DNA of 64,000 nt from Ampullaceana balthica (GCA_944989445.1 CALYLW010000010.1:2379734-2443733); one strand, 5' to 3'. Counted from the stretch's first letter, positions 1 through 11,600 are shown. A program made the numbers and translations. Notes: generated by a model from the letters alone, not told the origin.

Positions 1-144
1 AAATGAAACGAATAAAACGAAATAATAGAAAAAAACACTTAGCTGCGGTGAAATCCAAGTAGTCCAGTAGAGATCTACTGGACTACTTGGATTTCACCGC
101 AGCTAAGTGTTTTTTTCTATTATTTCGTTTTATTCGTTTCATTT
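1..144. repeat. Perfect 70-bp inverted repeat with 4-nt loop
   Basis: Bases 1-70 are the exact reverse complement of 75-144, separated by the loop AGAT at 71-74. The arm starts at the first base of the window, so it may extend further left. The right arm runs directly into sequence resembling the retroelement 3' ends seen elsewhere here. It may be two element ends joined head to head, or a fold-back artefact of assembly. Confidence 0.9.
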
Positions 145-149
145 GTGTA

Positions 150-245
150 CTATTTGTCCGTTGAAGAAGGCTCTTTGCCGAAACGTTCGCTGTTGTGTTA
201 CGTCCTGTCAGGCCTACTAATACCCTGTTTTTATTTTATGCATTT
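150..245 (+). mobile_element. Retroelement 3'-end-like fragment (possibly Penelope-like)
   Basis: A stretch containing GCCGAAACGTT followed by a CTGTTG-type segment resembles 52130-52190, and more distantly 10130-10170 and 12700-12760. It looks like a recurring element terminus. Assignment to Penelope-like elements is from memory of similar termini and is uncertain. Confidence 0.3.
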
Positions 246-1499
246 ACCTTTTTAAAAGGGATACAACAGTCTGCGTTGTTTGTCTCGCGTGCAATAGAAA
301 CTAGACTCTTTGCATTGGGAAAGTCTCTAAAGAATCAAATTTCAAATTAAAATTAATTTTTGCCTTTTAAAAACAAAAAATATGAAAACGAAATGGTGGA
401 CATTTGATGGGTTTAAACCAAAAAAAAACCAAACTGACCGGTGGCATGTTGTAACTCCCCTTCAACAGCCGCCTCGACCGGCATACATGTGCATCACGTC
501 AAAAATACTATTCATTATAGTTAAAATAAATAACTCGTAAAAACAGAGCTTTTGACTATAAATCCCAACGCGCATAACTCAAAATAAAGTCTTGGAAGAA
601 ATACAGCACCAGAAATAACTAGTTTTGAACGTCCGCGTAAACTTGATTTGATTGGCTGTAGGAGTCATGTGTGTTTGAGAGACCAATCGCTATAGATGAC
701 GGGACAGAACTTAGCCTTTTGTTATATAGGAGGATAATTTTACCACTGTCTTTACAACAAGCCTCACTTTACTTGCCAGAGATCTTGCACCCATAATCAT
801 TGGGCCACCATTTAGCATGGTGAAATATGTAAACTATAAAATAACTGAAGACTAAAATTGAACGAGAACTTTTACTTTTTAAAAATACATTTGCATTCAA
901 TGTCGCTGTGAACGTTAGTAAACAGTTTGAAATTACTTTGAAACAAATCTTTACTGCAAAAGGGCATAGATTAATGTTTATTTAGTTGTTTTTATTTCTT
1001 TTTTTCTGTTGTTGTTATTCGTTTTTTTTTAAATTAGTAATTGGAGTATAGCATTAAATGTAGTTTGTTGAGGATTTTATTAGTTGACTCGAGTGTGGAT
1101 ATGGTTATAAGAGGAAGGATGCACTTAGATATATACATTTTCAAGCTGTAGAATAAAGTCCTGGACTAAATAGTACAACCATCCCTTTTTTATAGCGTCT
1201 CTGCATATTATATTTTAAATGGCAAAATCTACAGGGTCAACAAGATCTACCATACCATACAAATACTACAAGTATTTTTTGTTTTGTTCATGTTTCTTTG
1301 CTTGTGTGTCACTGGAATATTCAGAACAAGAGAATCATAATAAAGAGCTGTACCAAATTTTATCAAGTCGTTATATGGAGTGTTGTTCTGCAATTCTAAA
1401 TGGTGTATTTATGGGTAGCTAAAGATAACTGAAAAGCCTGTTTCCTTTAATCGTTAAAATTTTAAATAATAGTGTTAGAATACTCGGGAGATTATGTCA

Positions 1500-1830
1500 C
1501 AAAATAATGCACAAGATGGCCGTACCTGAAAAAAACAAAAACATTTCTTGTGGCAACTTCATCAGAGTGTGTAGGAAAACAGCAACTGACTTGGTTCCTA
1601 ACAAAGTCAATCAGTTTGAAAGTATCAGGCTAACCGCCCGTTCACATGTTTGGAGATCAGAATAAATTGGCCAGGAAATTGTGGTATACATACGCGACAA
1701 ACCCAAGAACTTGTTGAATTGTATGGATCTGGATGAGTCTACTGATCTTTTAGCACATGCCACAATTTCTCGTGTTTTTCAAGGTGTGTATTTGGACTTT
1801 CATGCCGTGGAACACATCAGTTTGCTTCAG
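1500..1830 (+). pseudogene. hAT transposase relic (copy A)
   Basis: Broken plus-strand reading frames resemble the catalytic region of hAT transposases. The clearest piece is at about 1697-1813, where a Leu-Asp-Glu-Ser-Thr-Asp motif is followed by a run like the family's usual LALDESTD..FIRGV segment. Stops and frameshifts interrupt it. The same relic lies at 18490-18925 in copy B, so the insertion predates the segmental duplication. Confidence 0.55.
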
Positions 1831-2639
1831 CACGCGAGAAATAAAAAAAAATGAAAAGACATAAGCATGAAAGTGAAGCATTTTAAAAGACTACAAATAT
1901 CCGGAGATGATGTGCTACAGTTGATGTAAGAAAATAATGGTCGATGTAAATTACCTAATTTTATTATGTTAGGACTGTTAAAACGTAGTTGTGATAAATT
2001 AACACAGACAAAATTTAAGAAGGCTATTCCAAACAAAAAAATTAGAAGAAAATAAAATTTATTATCAATATTATATAATACATTGTATTTAAAATTATGT
2101 GATTTGTATACTATTAATGTCTAGAACGAAAAATAAATCATGTTTAAAAATACTTTTTAACAAAAATTGTATATATTAGTGCAAAAATAATTATTTTGAT
2201 TTTATATCTACACAGTTTTTTTAAGCATCAAGCGATTCAAAATAAATGCTAAGACAAAACAAGACAAAAGGGGATTGACATAAAAATCTAAAACGATAAT
2301 AAAAGCTTAAATGTTTAGAAAGTGGAAACACATATAAACGTTAAAATGCTTTATTTTCTTCAAAGATGAAACAACATATTATTTTACATTCTCAGCAAAG
2401 CTTAAATGTATAAAATTATACTTATTTTAAAAGAGAACTAAAATTTAAAATGTCTTTGGATTTTAAAGATTTTATTCTTTTTGAGATTTATATATCGATA
2501 TATATGAAGCTTTAAATTGCACCTTTCTTAATCAGAAAGTAACGTTTTAAATTACGCTGCGTTTTACATTATGTGTTGATCCCTTGACTTTTGATTAAAT
2601 CGTAATTCAACTTAGTTATTAATCGATGTAAGTGATTAT

Positions 2640-3430
2640 TTGAATATTTAGTTTGCTCACAATTTAAAAAAAATAAATTTGAACTCCTAACTACTTAACT
2701 AAGAAATTTTTTTAAAATTAATATAAACTCCCACTAACAACCCCTCCCCCCCTTAAATTCCATTCATCCATCCTTGTGGCACCTCAGCCCATCCCTACCT
2801 CATAACCTCCCTCAATTCCATTTATCCATCCTTGTGGCACCACAGCCCATCCCTACCTCATAACCTCCCTCAATTAAATTCATCCATCCTTGTGGCACCA
2901 CAGCCCATCCCTACCTCATAACATCCCTCAATTACATTCATCCTTCCTTGTGGCGCCAGAGCCTATGTCTACCTCAGCATCTCCTTCCACTGAGACCTAA
3001 TCAAAGCCTTTCGTCTTCAAATTGGAAGACCAGTTGTTGATTTTTCACTACACAATCTTTCCATATAAGCCCAGGTCTTCCCTTGAGTCGTTTTCCTCTG
3101 GGGTTTTGCTGGTGCACCCTCTTTGCTCCTCTGTTATTTGTCATTCCTTTTAATTGTCCTGTACAGCGTAGTCTGTTAGTTTTTATTTCTGCTTCTGTTG
3201 TTATTGCTTGATAGATAATGCAAAGTTCATGGTTGTTTCCTATTGTCCATTTATATTCATCCTTTGTTTTTCCATATATTTTTTATGAAAACTTTCCCAT
3301 GTATTTAACAGGTTTTGTACTATTTTTGTTAGGGTCCAAGTTTCACTTGCATCTGTCACAGCTGGTCTGATGAAAGTCTTTATAAAGTGTTTTTTTCTTC
3401 TCTTTTAATGTTTCTTTTTCCTTTTTGAAA
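2640..3430 (-). mobile_element. LINE 3' fragment (RTE-type) inserted in copy A only
   Basis: On the minus strand, 3300-3390 encodes a degraded C-terminal RT motif (SETWTLTK preceded by an IRPAV-like run). Bases 3040-3120 encode a GRPGLIWKDCV-like segment typical of the C-terminus of RTE-like elements. Copy B has no counterpart between positions equivalent to 2620 and 3430, so this is an insertion after duplication or a loss from B. Stops make it non-functional. Confidence 0.6.
2747..2965 (-). repeat. About 59-bp tandem repeat, 4 copies, from a LINE 3' end
   Basis: Units beginning near 2761, 2819, 2878 and 2936 each carry CATCCTTGTGGC and CAGCCCATCCCTACCTC or close variants. They repeat the terminal segment of the adjacent minus-strand LINE fragment. 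The array therefore probably arose by tandem amplification of the element's own 3' end. Confidence 0.8.
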
Positions 3431-3946
3431 AAAGATTCACTTTAGTACATTTGATATTTAACATTTTTTTTGCTGTGAAACAACTAAATCTAAATTAAAT
3501 TTTATGCTCGTTGATTTTTTTTCTTTTGTATATAATATTGTGAAAGACAATTCTCCAGCGGGGGAAAGACAAGTTAACTTTTAAGAATATATTGTTCACT
3601 TAAATAAAATGGGTTTATCAAGAAAATATATTTAAACATCATCAAAATGTAAATATTGCAATCAATTATTGCATCATTTATTTTTTTATTTGAAATCATT
3701 CCCGTCAGCATTCAGCAACTGATTTACGAATTATGATATGTACATTCGATACATTCTACTTAGCAAAATTAAAATAAAGTTTATGGGTTTGAATTCGACA
3801 CTATTCAAGACTATCATATTATAAATAAAATATTTACTTAAGCAAGTATAAATAATCTACTATATTTTTTTCACACTTCAAATGATATTAAATTTAAAAA
3901 AAAACAAAAAAAAACAGCTAAATTATTAAAATAGCACGTGTTGTAC

Positions 3947-3960
3947 TTTATTACTTTATT
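3947..3960 (-). terminator. Polyadenylation signals of TLR A
   Basis: On the minus strand two AATAAA hexamers (3947-3952 and 3955-3960) lie about 80 bases after the TLR A stop. The same pair is conserved at 21826-21839 downstream of TLR B, which supports a shared 3' UTR. Confidence 0.6.
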
Positions 3961-4035
3961 CAATAGAAATAAAATTCCTATAAATCTTTGTACTGTTTCT
4001 ATTCACTTATTCCAGATTAAAAAAAAACATCAAAA

Positions 4036-7000
4036 TCAAATCTCCTCACGGTCATTTCTGCCAACGGCTCGTGAGAACTGATTCCAGAATTCCTCAATTA
4101 TTTCATCAGTTACGTCATCTCTTGGCGGGTATTCAATGTAGTTATTTTGTTTCATGGCGGTAAGTAGGTCATGTGATAAATCCTTGTCATCGGTTGGTTC
4201 ACACACGCACAGGAAGAGGACAGAACGGCGCATAAAGATTTCTTCCATCAGCGCCATCTTGATGCTATACTCAGAATATTCCCCTTGGTAAAACTCTGGT
4301 GTTACCATAGCAACAGTCTTGGCACTGTTCTGCACGCCACTGACGATATTGGACACAATGTAGGTACCCGGTAGAAAATCTCTCTCCTCGATACACAGTC
4401 GGTGACCTCTTTTCTCTTCCAGCTCACGAACACAGTCATGCACCACAAATCTTCGGGTATCGTCTGTGTATAGGAAGTAAGCATCGAATCGATACCCTAT
4501 ATTAGCCATAGCACCGGGTCTAGAGCCAAGCAGCTTGACTAACGCTATACTCCGTAAATATCTCAGCTTCCATCGGTATCGATACATCAATGAAGTCAAC
4601 AACAAAATACCGAATACAATAATAGAAAAGACACATGTGAGAATTATGACAGTTTTTGAAGCACATTGACGTTGTAGTGTTTCCACGCGTTGGACGATAT
4701 TTCCTATTTCAAGAACTTGGTTGAACTCATTTCTACATACGAGAAAATCCTGGCTCAAAAGATAAACATTGGTAAAAGCCATCCATTTCATCAGCTCTAG
4801 TCCCTCGCACGTGCAAGGTAAAGGGTTAGAGGTCAAATCCATATACATACGATGGTCACTTGCAATAATGTCAAGTTCGTCTCGAGACTGTTTACTTATT
4901 GATGTTATTGAATTACTACTAAAGTCCAGAAATCTTAGTTCAGTCATGTGTGAAAAGCTGATATTTATCATCTGAAGTTTATTTTGGGAAATATCCAGTA
5001 TCTGAAGATTGTCAAGGTTTCTAAAATAATCCCCGGCCAGTTCAGTGATGAAATTTCTGGACATCTCAAGCTCAATAAGTTTCTTTGTGTTGACGAAAAA
5101 CAAACTTTCTGAATCGTTTTGAAAAGCAGGCCCTAGAAAATTGTTTGAAATTGATAAGTACTCCAATAAACTGTTTTCCGGGAAGAAATCAATGTTAAAA
5201 CTTTCAGCGTAGTTGCTGCTGAAATCGGCTACTTTAATCTCAGGAGTTAAGTAAAACAAGTCCCAATTTTTAAATTCCCCGCCGGCAAGACTTAACTCTT
5301 TTACTTGGTAGTCTAATAAAAAGTCAAAAATAAGCTGCAAAGTCCATCCAAATTTTCTAAAATTATCTGCCCGTAAAATGTGTAATTTTGGAAGAAAACC
5401 ATTTTTCGACATGTTTAAGGATAGCTGTTGAAAATAATTCTCCGACTCTGTTCGTGTATACCTTAAAGAATTGCTTGCGGAAAGATTATTCCCTTCTCCA
5501 TTTCGAGGAGTAATATCTCCCACATCGTGACATTCACAATATTCAATTTTTTGATTATTTAAGTTTAAATCAACGAGATCCTTAGGGAATAAAGAGAAAC
5601 TGTATATAATTTTATAGTAAAAACCATTGTAACTTAAATCAAACTTCTGTAATGTTGCTGGTAGCATTTTTATGAAATCTGGACTTAAGTCATGCAGGTC
5701 GTTTTCTGACAGGTCAAGTTCAATCAATTTGAATAAAGTTAGGTACCTGGCGTCTTGAGCTTTTAGTTTCCTGCATCCGCTTTTGTAGGTGTTGACATTG
5801 CGCAATGTTAAATATTTTAAAGATGAGTTCACAAAATATTTCATGTCACTCAAAACCTCACAGATGTTACTTCTTCCGAATCGTATTGGATTTGTTAAAC
5901 CAACCAATTTCGTCAGCTTTGTAAACGCTTTTGGAGATATTTTTGTCTCAGTTGAAGAAAACTCTAGAGTCGTTATGGAAGGGACGTTATCAAAAAATGA
6001 TTCATCCGTAAAGTTTTCTGACACCGGTAAATCTATAATTAAATGCCTCAAGTGTAGAAGGCTTTTAATTTCTGGTCCTAGTCCACGTGTGTCGGCCTCG
6101 TCGATCTTAAGGAGTCTCAGATTTTTTAGAACCTGGAGAGCTCTATTGGGGTATGTGCCACACTGGTATGTCCCATGCCTGCACACATCATTTATGTACA
6201 GTTCTTCAAGATTTCTCAAAGGATTAAAGATACCAGATGGAAGTAGGTCATTCCATGTATAGATAATTTTATTATGACTAATGTCAAGAGTGAGCAGGTT
6301 ACCCAAGTCATCAAATGTGTCGTGGGCAATAAAGTTTATTTCATTTCTACTAACAGAAAGATATAGCAAACTATTGAGTCCTGTGAACGTCTGTTTGGTT
6401 AGTCCTTTTAATTTGTTCCGAGGCAACGACAGTTTGAGCAAATTGGGGAGTAGAAGAAAACTTTTATCTTCAACCTTCGATATGCTGTTATATGTAAGAT
6501 CCAATTCGGTGACCGAAGTAGAAACGTTTAAACTACTACTGCTAAGAATCTCTATCAAGCTCCGAGTAATGATTTGGACACGTGTCAGAAAGGTATATAT
6601 TAAAAGAGTCCTTAAGTCTAACACCTTAAACCTGTCACAACTGATAATGATTATCTCTTCTATTTCAAATGACCAATTTTGTGGGATACTTGTGAATATA
6701 CAATCTTTACAATAGACAGACACTAAATTTGAGCTGATATTTCTACAAATACAAGGCGGACATTTGAAGACATTCTGTGGTTGGAATGTGTCATTAAAAT
6801 GGTAATGATCTGTGTCATAATACACCTTCTTTCTTATCGTTTTATCTTCAAAGTTTGTCATGAATTTATCCACGCCGTTATATTCTTTAACTTGAAGGAA
6901 ATTTTTGTTTTCACTTCTAACTATGTTAGCTGGCTGATTCTTTACACTCATTGCATCAATGGAGCCTCTGCTCTTGAGCGCTGGTTCACTTGATGTAGCA

Positions 7001-7065
7001 CACTTAATAGATGTCACAAGAGTCAGAAATGCAGTAATCTTCATTGTGAACGTTGTAAAAGACAT
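4036..7065 (-). CDS. Toll-like receptor A (single exon, 1009 aa)
   Basis: Type I membrane pattern-recognition receptor expected to signal through TIR-TIR contacts with adaptors. An N-terminal hydrophobic stretch (about residues 8-20) is a likely signal peptide. A Cys-rich LRR cap (CPPCIC near residue 101) follows, then many leucine-rich repeats, one C-terminal cysteine cluster (PCTCEG plus two later Cys) directly before the membrane, a transmembrane helix at about 805-827, and a TIR domain from about 860. The TIR shows box 1 (FDAYFLY), box 2 (ERDFLPG) and the late FW pair near 993. One cysteine cluster suggests the single-cluster TLR class. The frame is intact and intronless. The start at 7065 precedes the signal peptide; Met8 is an alternative. 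The TIR differs from TLR B at 13 of 150 residues, while the ectodomain is much more divergent. The natural ligand cannot be read from the sequence. Confidence 0.95.
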   Translation of the reverse strand: MSFTTFTMKITAFLTLVTSIKCATSSEPALKSRGSIDAMSVKNQPANIVRSENKNFLQVKEYNGVDKFMTNFEDKTIRKKVYYDTDHYHFNDTFQPQNVFKCPPCICRNISSNLVSVYCKDCIFTSIPQNWSFEIEEIIIISCDRFKVLDLRTLLIYTFLTRVQIITRSLIEILSSSSLNVSTSVTELDLTYNSISKVEDKSFLLLPNLLKLSLPRNKLKGLTKQTFTGLNSLLYLSVSRNEINFIAHDTFDDLGNLLTLDISHNKIIYTWNDLLPSGIFNPLRNLEELYINDVCRHGTYQCGTYPNRALQVLKNLRLLKIDEADTRGLGPEIKSLLHLRHLIIDLPVSENFTDESFFDNVPSITTLEFSSTETKISPKAFTKLTKLVGLTNPIRFGRSNICEVLSDMKYFVNSSLKYLTLRNVNTYKSGCRKLKAQDARYLTLFKLIELDLSENDLHDLSPDFIKMLPATLQKFDLSYNGFYYKIIYSFSLFPKDLVDLNLNNQKIEYCECHDVGDITPRNGEGNNLSASNSLRYTRTESENYFQQLSLNMSKNGFLPKLHILRADNFRKFGWTLQLIFDFLLDYQVKELSLAGGEFKNWDLFYLTPEIKVADFSSNYAESFNIDFFPENSLLEYLSISNNFLGPAFQNDSESLFFVNTKKLIELEMSRNFITELAGDYFRNLDNLQILDISQNKLQMINISFSHMTELRFLDFSSNSITSISKQSRDELDIIASDHRMYMDLTSNPLPCTCEGLELMKWMAFTNVYLLSQDFLVCRNEFNQVLEIGNIVQRVETLQRQCASKTVIILTCVFSIIVFGILLLTSLMYRYRWKLRYLRSIALVKLLGSRPGAMANIGYRFDAYFLYTDDTRRFVVHDCVRELEEKRGHRLCIEERDFLPGTYIVSNIVSGVQNSAKTVAMVTPEFYQGEYSEYSIKMALMEEIFMRRSVLFLCVCEPTDDKDLSHDLLTAMKQNNYIEYPPRDDVTDEIIEEFWNQFSRAVGRNDREEI

Positions 7066-7080
7066 TCTAAAAAAATAAAA

Positions 7081-7889
7081 ATGTTATAAGTGAGTGGTCA
7101 GTTAATCAATGTCTATGATTTAATATAATCATCTTAATCATCACCTACTCTGTTACTATTTATAGACAATACTCACACCCAACTTTCCCTAAAAGCTGTG
7201 TAGCTGCACCACTGTGTATCTATCTATCTGACAGGCGATCGCCGCGAATCATTTATTTTGTTAGAAAGAAGCAAATTTCCATAATAATGAATATACATAA
7301 TTCACGTCGTCTGTATGTATGTATGTATGGAATAAAGCTGTTAGGTGGTGCTGCGATCGTTTTTTTCAATAGTGCGCACCAAATTACTACATCAAAAATA
7401 ACACTTTTCGAACGTTCCGCAAAAAATTGTTCAATATGATAATATTTAAATGGATAAAATAAAAATAAATAAAATAAATGAAAGTTCTGTATTACGTTCT
7501 TTTTTAATCTGATGTGTATCTATTTTGAAAACTTCCGTCATTTTTGACGGGTGATACACTAGTACATTCATGATTTATTATTAGCGTAATAGTAATTTTA
7601 AAAACAAATTATCCTTTATTTTTGTGTAGAAGGTCTGCCAAACATATCGTCGGCTTTTTCGCTTCCTAAAATTAAGTTTGAGATTGAAATATTTCGGGAT
7701 GAAAGGTTTCACGAGTTAACAAGAGCAGCGTTAAGAGATTTGTCATCAAGGCAGACCGTCATCAGGTATGCTAATTGAAATACGATTGATTAATTGATTG
7801 ATTGATTAGTTTGTAAAATATACTGACAACAAATGGAGGATGATAACGTTGAAGCCTTAGAAGCAGAATTAACGTTTATTAAAAATAAA
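7081..7889. other. TLR A upstream region, no gene seen
   Basis: AT-rich sequence 5' of TLR A that should hold its promoter. I see short (TCTA)n and (TATG)n runs near 7220 and 7315 and no convincing coding sequence. Homology to the other TLR block stops at about 7080, so the two genes probably have different upstream regions. Confidence 0.4.
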
Positions 7890-7892
7890 AAA

Positions 7893-8282
7893 AAACGGGG
7901 ATACGGTGGTCGAGTGGCAGCGCTCTCGACTGGCGTACCGATGGTCACGGGTTCGAATCCATGGGAAGCCATGGATTTGTTCCCGGGGCCTAGGGCGTCC
8001 CCGAGTCCACCCAGCTTCGAGTGGGTACCTAACGCATAGCAAGGGAAAACAAAAGGTGGCTGGGTAATGCGTGGAACCCTTATAGCCGTGGCATGTGAAC
8101 GCTGCATCACTTGCAAAATCAAATGCTGCCTTGCAGATGGTCTTGGCTGACCAAAGGCTATGGAAGCACATCCAGAAAAAACACCAGGCTGAAGTCGGAG
8201 ACCACGGGCCAATTGGCGCAAAACTCGTCGGCACGCAATACTCAAATTGAGAACGAAGAAGAAGAAGAAGAAGAAGAAAAAT
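7893..8282 (+). mobile_element. tRNA-derived SINE, copy 1
   Basis: A tRNA-like head has an A box (GTGGTCGAGTGGCAG, 7906-7920) and a B box (GGTTCGAATCC, 7950-7960). An approximately 300-bp body with a CCGGGGCC..GTCCCCGAGTCCACCC block follows, then a (GAA)n tail at about 8256-8278. A diverged second copy lies at 61500-61750. It is transcribed by RNA polymerase III and moved by a partner LINE in trans. Flanking AAAAATAAA on both sides may be the target duplication but is low-complexity. Overlapping open frames are not genes. Confidence 0.85.
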
Positions 8283-8834
8283 AAACGTTATGTTCTCTGG
8301 GGAGAAACGTATTTTTTTACGATGTACTACAAATGATTGATAACACTATCACTTATAAAAAGCTGAAAAAACCACACACAAAACAGGGAAATATTTAAGT
8401 GTTGAAGATGACGACGTAAATTGTTTTTTATTGACACGCTTTATTGACTTTCAATATGAATGTGTTCAAGAGAAACACATAATACTTAGTAAATTTTGAA
8501 AGCTGGTAGATAAAACAACACGAATTACATGGTTGACTTGGTTGACTATCAATCCTATTTTTTTTAAAAATGACCAATATATTGTCCTTGACCCCAAAAA
8601 TGATGATCTTATCGGTAAAGTTTTGAAAATATTCCAGCAACTCTTACAAAACAGTGTTTGTTAGTAGTGTGTGGGTTTGTTTTTTCTTGTTTTTTTGTGT
8701 GGATGTGCCCACAAATCTCTTCAATAGGCTTTAACAAAGATGAACAAACGTTGTGTTTACAACATTGCGTTTCTCATCAGAAAATTGTGAGATAATGTTT
8801 CCAACCATATGCATTTGATGAAACGAAATAAAAT

Positions 8835-9609
8835 TAGGGCTGTTAACGATTAATTTAGATTTAATCGTTAACTTTTGAAAAATTAACGATTAATTAATCG
8901 TTAATTTCGATTAAAGCCACAAATTAAATTTTATGATGTCATTAGTAACACTTATTGAACGTTCTTGTTGAAAATCTAAATAACACTGGAATGTCTCCTT
9001 TATATGTCATCTTTTAACCAACTACGAAAAAACACAAGTGTGTTGACATTATTTCGTTCAAGAGATGAGCGGGTCTAATTGACAATATAACAACCAGCCT
9101 AGCTGAACAATCATTCACATGGAGCTGAGGTAACTGGTATTCACAAAACGGTCTTGGCAAGGAGTGACATTATCGAATATCGGTGTTCATTAAGTTTCCA
9201 CCATTGTACAGGGTTAATGGAATCAGGAACTTTCAACTCCATTTTGTAACGCAGTAATTTATCAGCAGAGCTATCGTCATTTTCTGTCTCTGAGTCCGCA
9301 GACTCCATTACTGCCATTAGCTTAATACGCTTTTCATTTGGTTTGATAAGTAGGCGAAGTGTTAGAACAATGGTAGGCAAACTTTATCAACATTTGAACA
9401 TTCCCGTCAGTCAATGGTTTTAAAACCAAAATGTTCGTGAAATAGTCGGGAAATTTATTATTTATCAGTCACTATTCTTTATATTTTTTTTACTCTTTGA
9501 CTACCAATAATTTGTAAGTGATGGGTCGATTAATCGTTAAAAAATAATTTAATCGTTAAAAGTTTTTAACGATTAATCGAGCAATTAGTCTTTAATTTCC
9601 GCAGTCCCA
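8835..9609. mobile_element. hAT element, TAGGGCTG family, longest copy with 8-bp TSD
   Basis: The ends are TAGGGCTG and CAGTCCCA, with arms rich in TTAATCGATTAA-type runs. The flanking 8-bp duplication AATAAAAT (8827-8834 and 9610-9617) is perfect, diagnostic of the hAT superfamily. At 775 bp it is longer than its three relatives (25036, 34347 and 49893) and carries a transposase relic, so it is nearer the parent element. Confidence 0.85.
9141..9380 (-). pseudogene. hAT transposase C-terminal (dimerisation) relic
   Basis: A 79-residue frame reads like the start of the hATC dimerisation region: an acidic stretch, then Asp-Ser..Pro-Val-Gln-Trp-Trp-Lys-x-Asn-Glu-His-Arg-Tyr. In ZBED/hAT proteins this corresponds to the segment before the SERxFS motif. 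It lies wholly inside the TAGGGCTG element. The SERxFS end and the upstream catalytic domain are absent, so it is a deletion relic. Confidence 0.7.
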
Positions 9610-9724
9610 AATAAAATCCTTTTAAACATAGTCAAAAGGTTACGTCTTCATTAAGGAAATCACTGATAACTAAACAACCTAAGGTATAGGAATTGGAATT
9701 CGTAGCTTTCACTTCACTTAATGA

Positions 9725-9826
9725 TTCAGATTGATTTCAGAATTATTTCAGAATGATTTCAGAATGGTTTCAGAATGATTTGAGAATGATTTCAGAATAA
9801 TTTCAGAATGATTTCAGAATGATTTC
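9725..9826. repeat. 11-bp tandem repeat (AATGATTTCAG)
   Basis: About nine to ten units with single-base variants (AATTATTTCAG, AATGGTTTCAG, AATGATTTGAG). It is a simple minisatellite with no coding potential. Confidence 0.9.
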
Positions 9827-11189
9827 GCGATACTTTTGTTTCGAAAATGTGTATTATACAAAGTAGTTTGAGAAGCTGGAGCGCCCGTATAATAAAACAT
9901 TTAATATGTAAATTTTGTCTAAGGAAACTACAGCATGGGCAGTTTGAAAAGTTGGACTTACAATAGTTGATGGAGTTTTTAAGGGACTAAACAATTGAAA
10001 AGAAAGAGAATCTATCCTTATCGATGCGTGCCATCGAGGTTCGATATGGCATACATAGTTGGACTGCGATATAGCTTTCATATTATATACAAGATATACA
10101 AACAAGTTTAAGTTTTATTAATGCACAAATACATCAGTTAACGTCTCGTCAAATGCCGTCATCAGTATAAATAATTATATTTGAAAATTTACATTAAATT
10201 AACATTATATATTACATGCAATACCATGCACAAAATAAATTAGAAGAGTGAAAAAACAGGGAAACAAAAAGAGGAAAGATTGTCACAAGTACTTTAACAA
10301 GAACAAAATATAGAAACCAGGGATAGAAGCATCAAAAGTTACATTTTAAAAAAAAATTTGAAAAAATATCTACAGTAAAATTGTTCACTTGGTTAAATCC
10401 ATATTGAGCCAAGGTAGCAAAAAGTTTTATGAATTAACTTGCAAAATAGACACAAAAGGACAGAACAGACTGGAATAGTTTGAACAAGCTTGAAATGAAA
10501 TACAAAATATGCTAATGACAAGGCATGCACTAATTAATTCTCGACTCCTCAACTACAACATAGCAGTCGCAGTTTACACAGTTTCCGGGGTAAGGAAAAA
10601 TAAATCTTCGGTGCCCTCACCCACACTGAAAATCTAATATATAACAAACCTTATTTTATTTAATTTGTTCCTAATAACAAAATCACTGAATCCATGTTTC
10701 ATTGTAGTAATTTATCAATATTCAACAGCCATAGCGTTTTATCTTTTCTAAGTTTGTATTCGTATTTTTTAGTCCAAAATGTATATGAAACTACAAATGT
10801 CGTATTTTTATTGTGTGGAGCAGAGCACATGACGTATTTTTATTGTTTGGAGCAGAACACAAAATAAACTTTGAAAATATTACCTAGAGGATTTAATAGC
10901 CTGGATGCTTTATAACGAAGAGAACAGCATTAAGACTGGTCATTGTTTAGGTCTAATCTATATACAAACATGAGGGGATATCACTATGAGATGTTTTCTT
11001 TTCCCGATGAGATGTGTAATATGATTAAATCAATCATGAGTCATTAGAAAGTGTATCTCAAATACGGTATAATGATTTTCATTGGCAAATCATTTTATTT
11101 AAAATTATGTTATCAATTTTGTTTAACTTTATTATAATATGTCTACCCAGATTTAAGTTTTGTAATTTAAATTTGATCCATGCTTTTCG
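9827..11189. other. Non-coding stretch with one retroelement end
   Basis: At 10090-10370 the sequence matches the terminus family seen at 12632-12907: ATGCCGTCATCAGTATAAAT versus ATGCCTTCGTCAGTACAAAT, then similar purine-rich sequence in reverse orientation. I see nothing supportable in the rest. Confidence 0.4.
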
Positions 11190-11600
11190 CGCAAAATAAA
11201 TAATTTTTTGACTATACATCATTTATATACAAGACATAATGAAAAGAATGTTCAATATAATAAGCACCGCGCATAATAAGCACCACGTGAAAGACTAGCA
11301 TAACATTTACAGATCGGGAAAATATTATAAACTTTTGTTCAATGTTATACGCACCGCGTGACAGACTGGCATAAACATTTCCATACCAAATAGAGATACA
11401 TAGAGATAATCTAAAATTTAATTCATTTAAATTACAGTGTATTCGCTCTATGTGAAATTTGGATAGATCATTTTAATCATCGCCACGAGACTGCCTGCTA
11501 AATTTAAGCTGGATAGGATACCGGGAAGTGGGTAAAAAGTCGATCTAAAGTTTTTTGCGACAGCCGGACAAGCAGACGCTAAGATTTAATATAAATGATT
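11190..11600 (+). mobile_element. Copy of the 'TTTTTGACTATAAATCC' repeat family
   Basis: It begins TTTTTTGACTATACATC, continues through GTTCAATATAATAAGCACCGCGC, and ends near a GACAGCCGGACAAGCAGACG stretch. Relatives lie at 522-580 (fragment), 15370-15860 and 53290-53790 (reverse), and 27467-28562 (tandem pair). It is non-autonomous and of unknown class. Confidence 0.6.

Larger units (their letters stand above)
265..7080. repeat. Segmental duplication, copy A (contains TLR A)
   Basis: This block aligns by eye with 16720-25020, beginning with a shared GTTTGTCTC..CTAGACTCTTTGCA stretch and ending just outside the TLR start codon. Matching landmarks include 1080-1200 with 17600-17770, 1440-1620 with 18435-18600, 2100-2620 with 20740-21270, and 3430-4035 with 21290-21912. 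Copy A alone contains a LINE fragment (about 2640-3430). Copy B alone contains a hAT MITE, other inserts and an expanded minisatellite. Confidence 0.85.

Noticed and set aside
5789..6715. Plus-strand ORFs of 157 and 144 codons inside TLR A
   Set aside because: They are antisense shadows of the LRR coding sequence with no independent features.
7790..8245. ORFs of 151 and 121 codons near 8 kb
   Set aside because: They lie across a tRNA-derived SINE; the sequence is explained by polymerase III promoter boxes and a (GAA)n tail.
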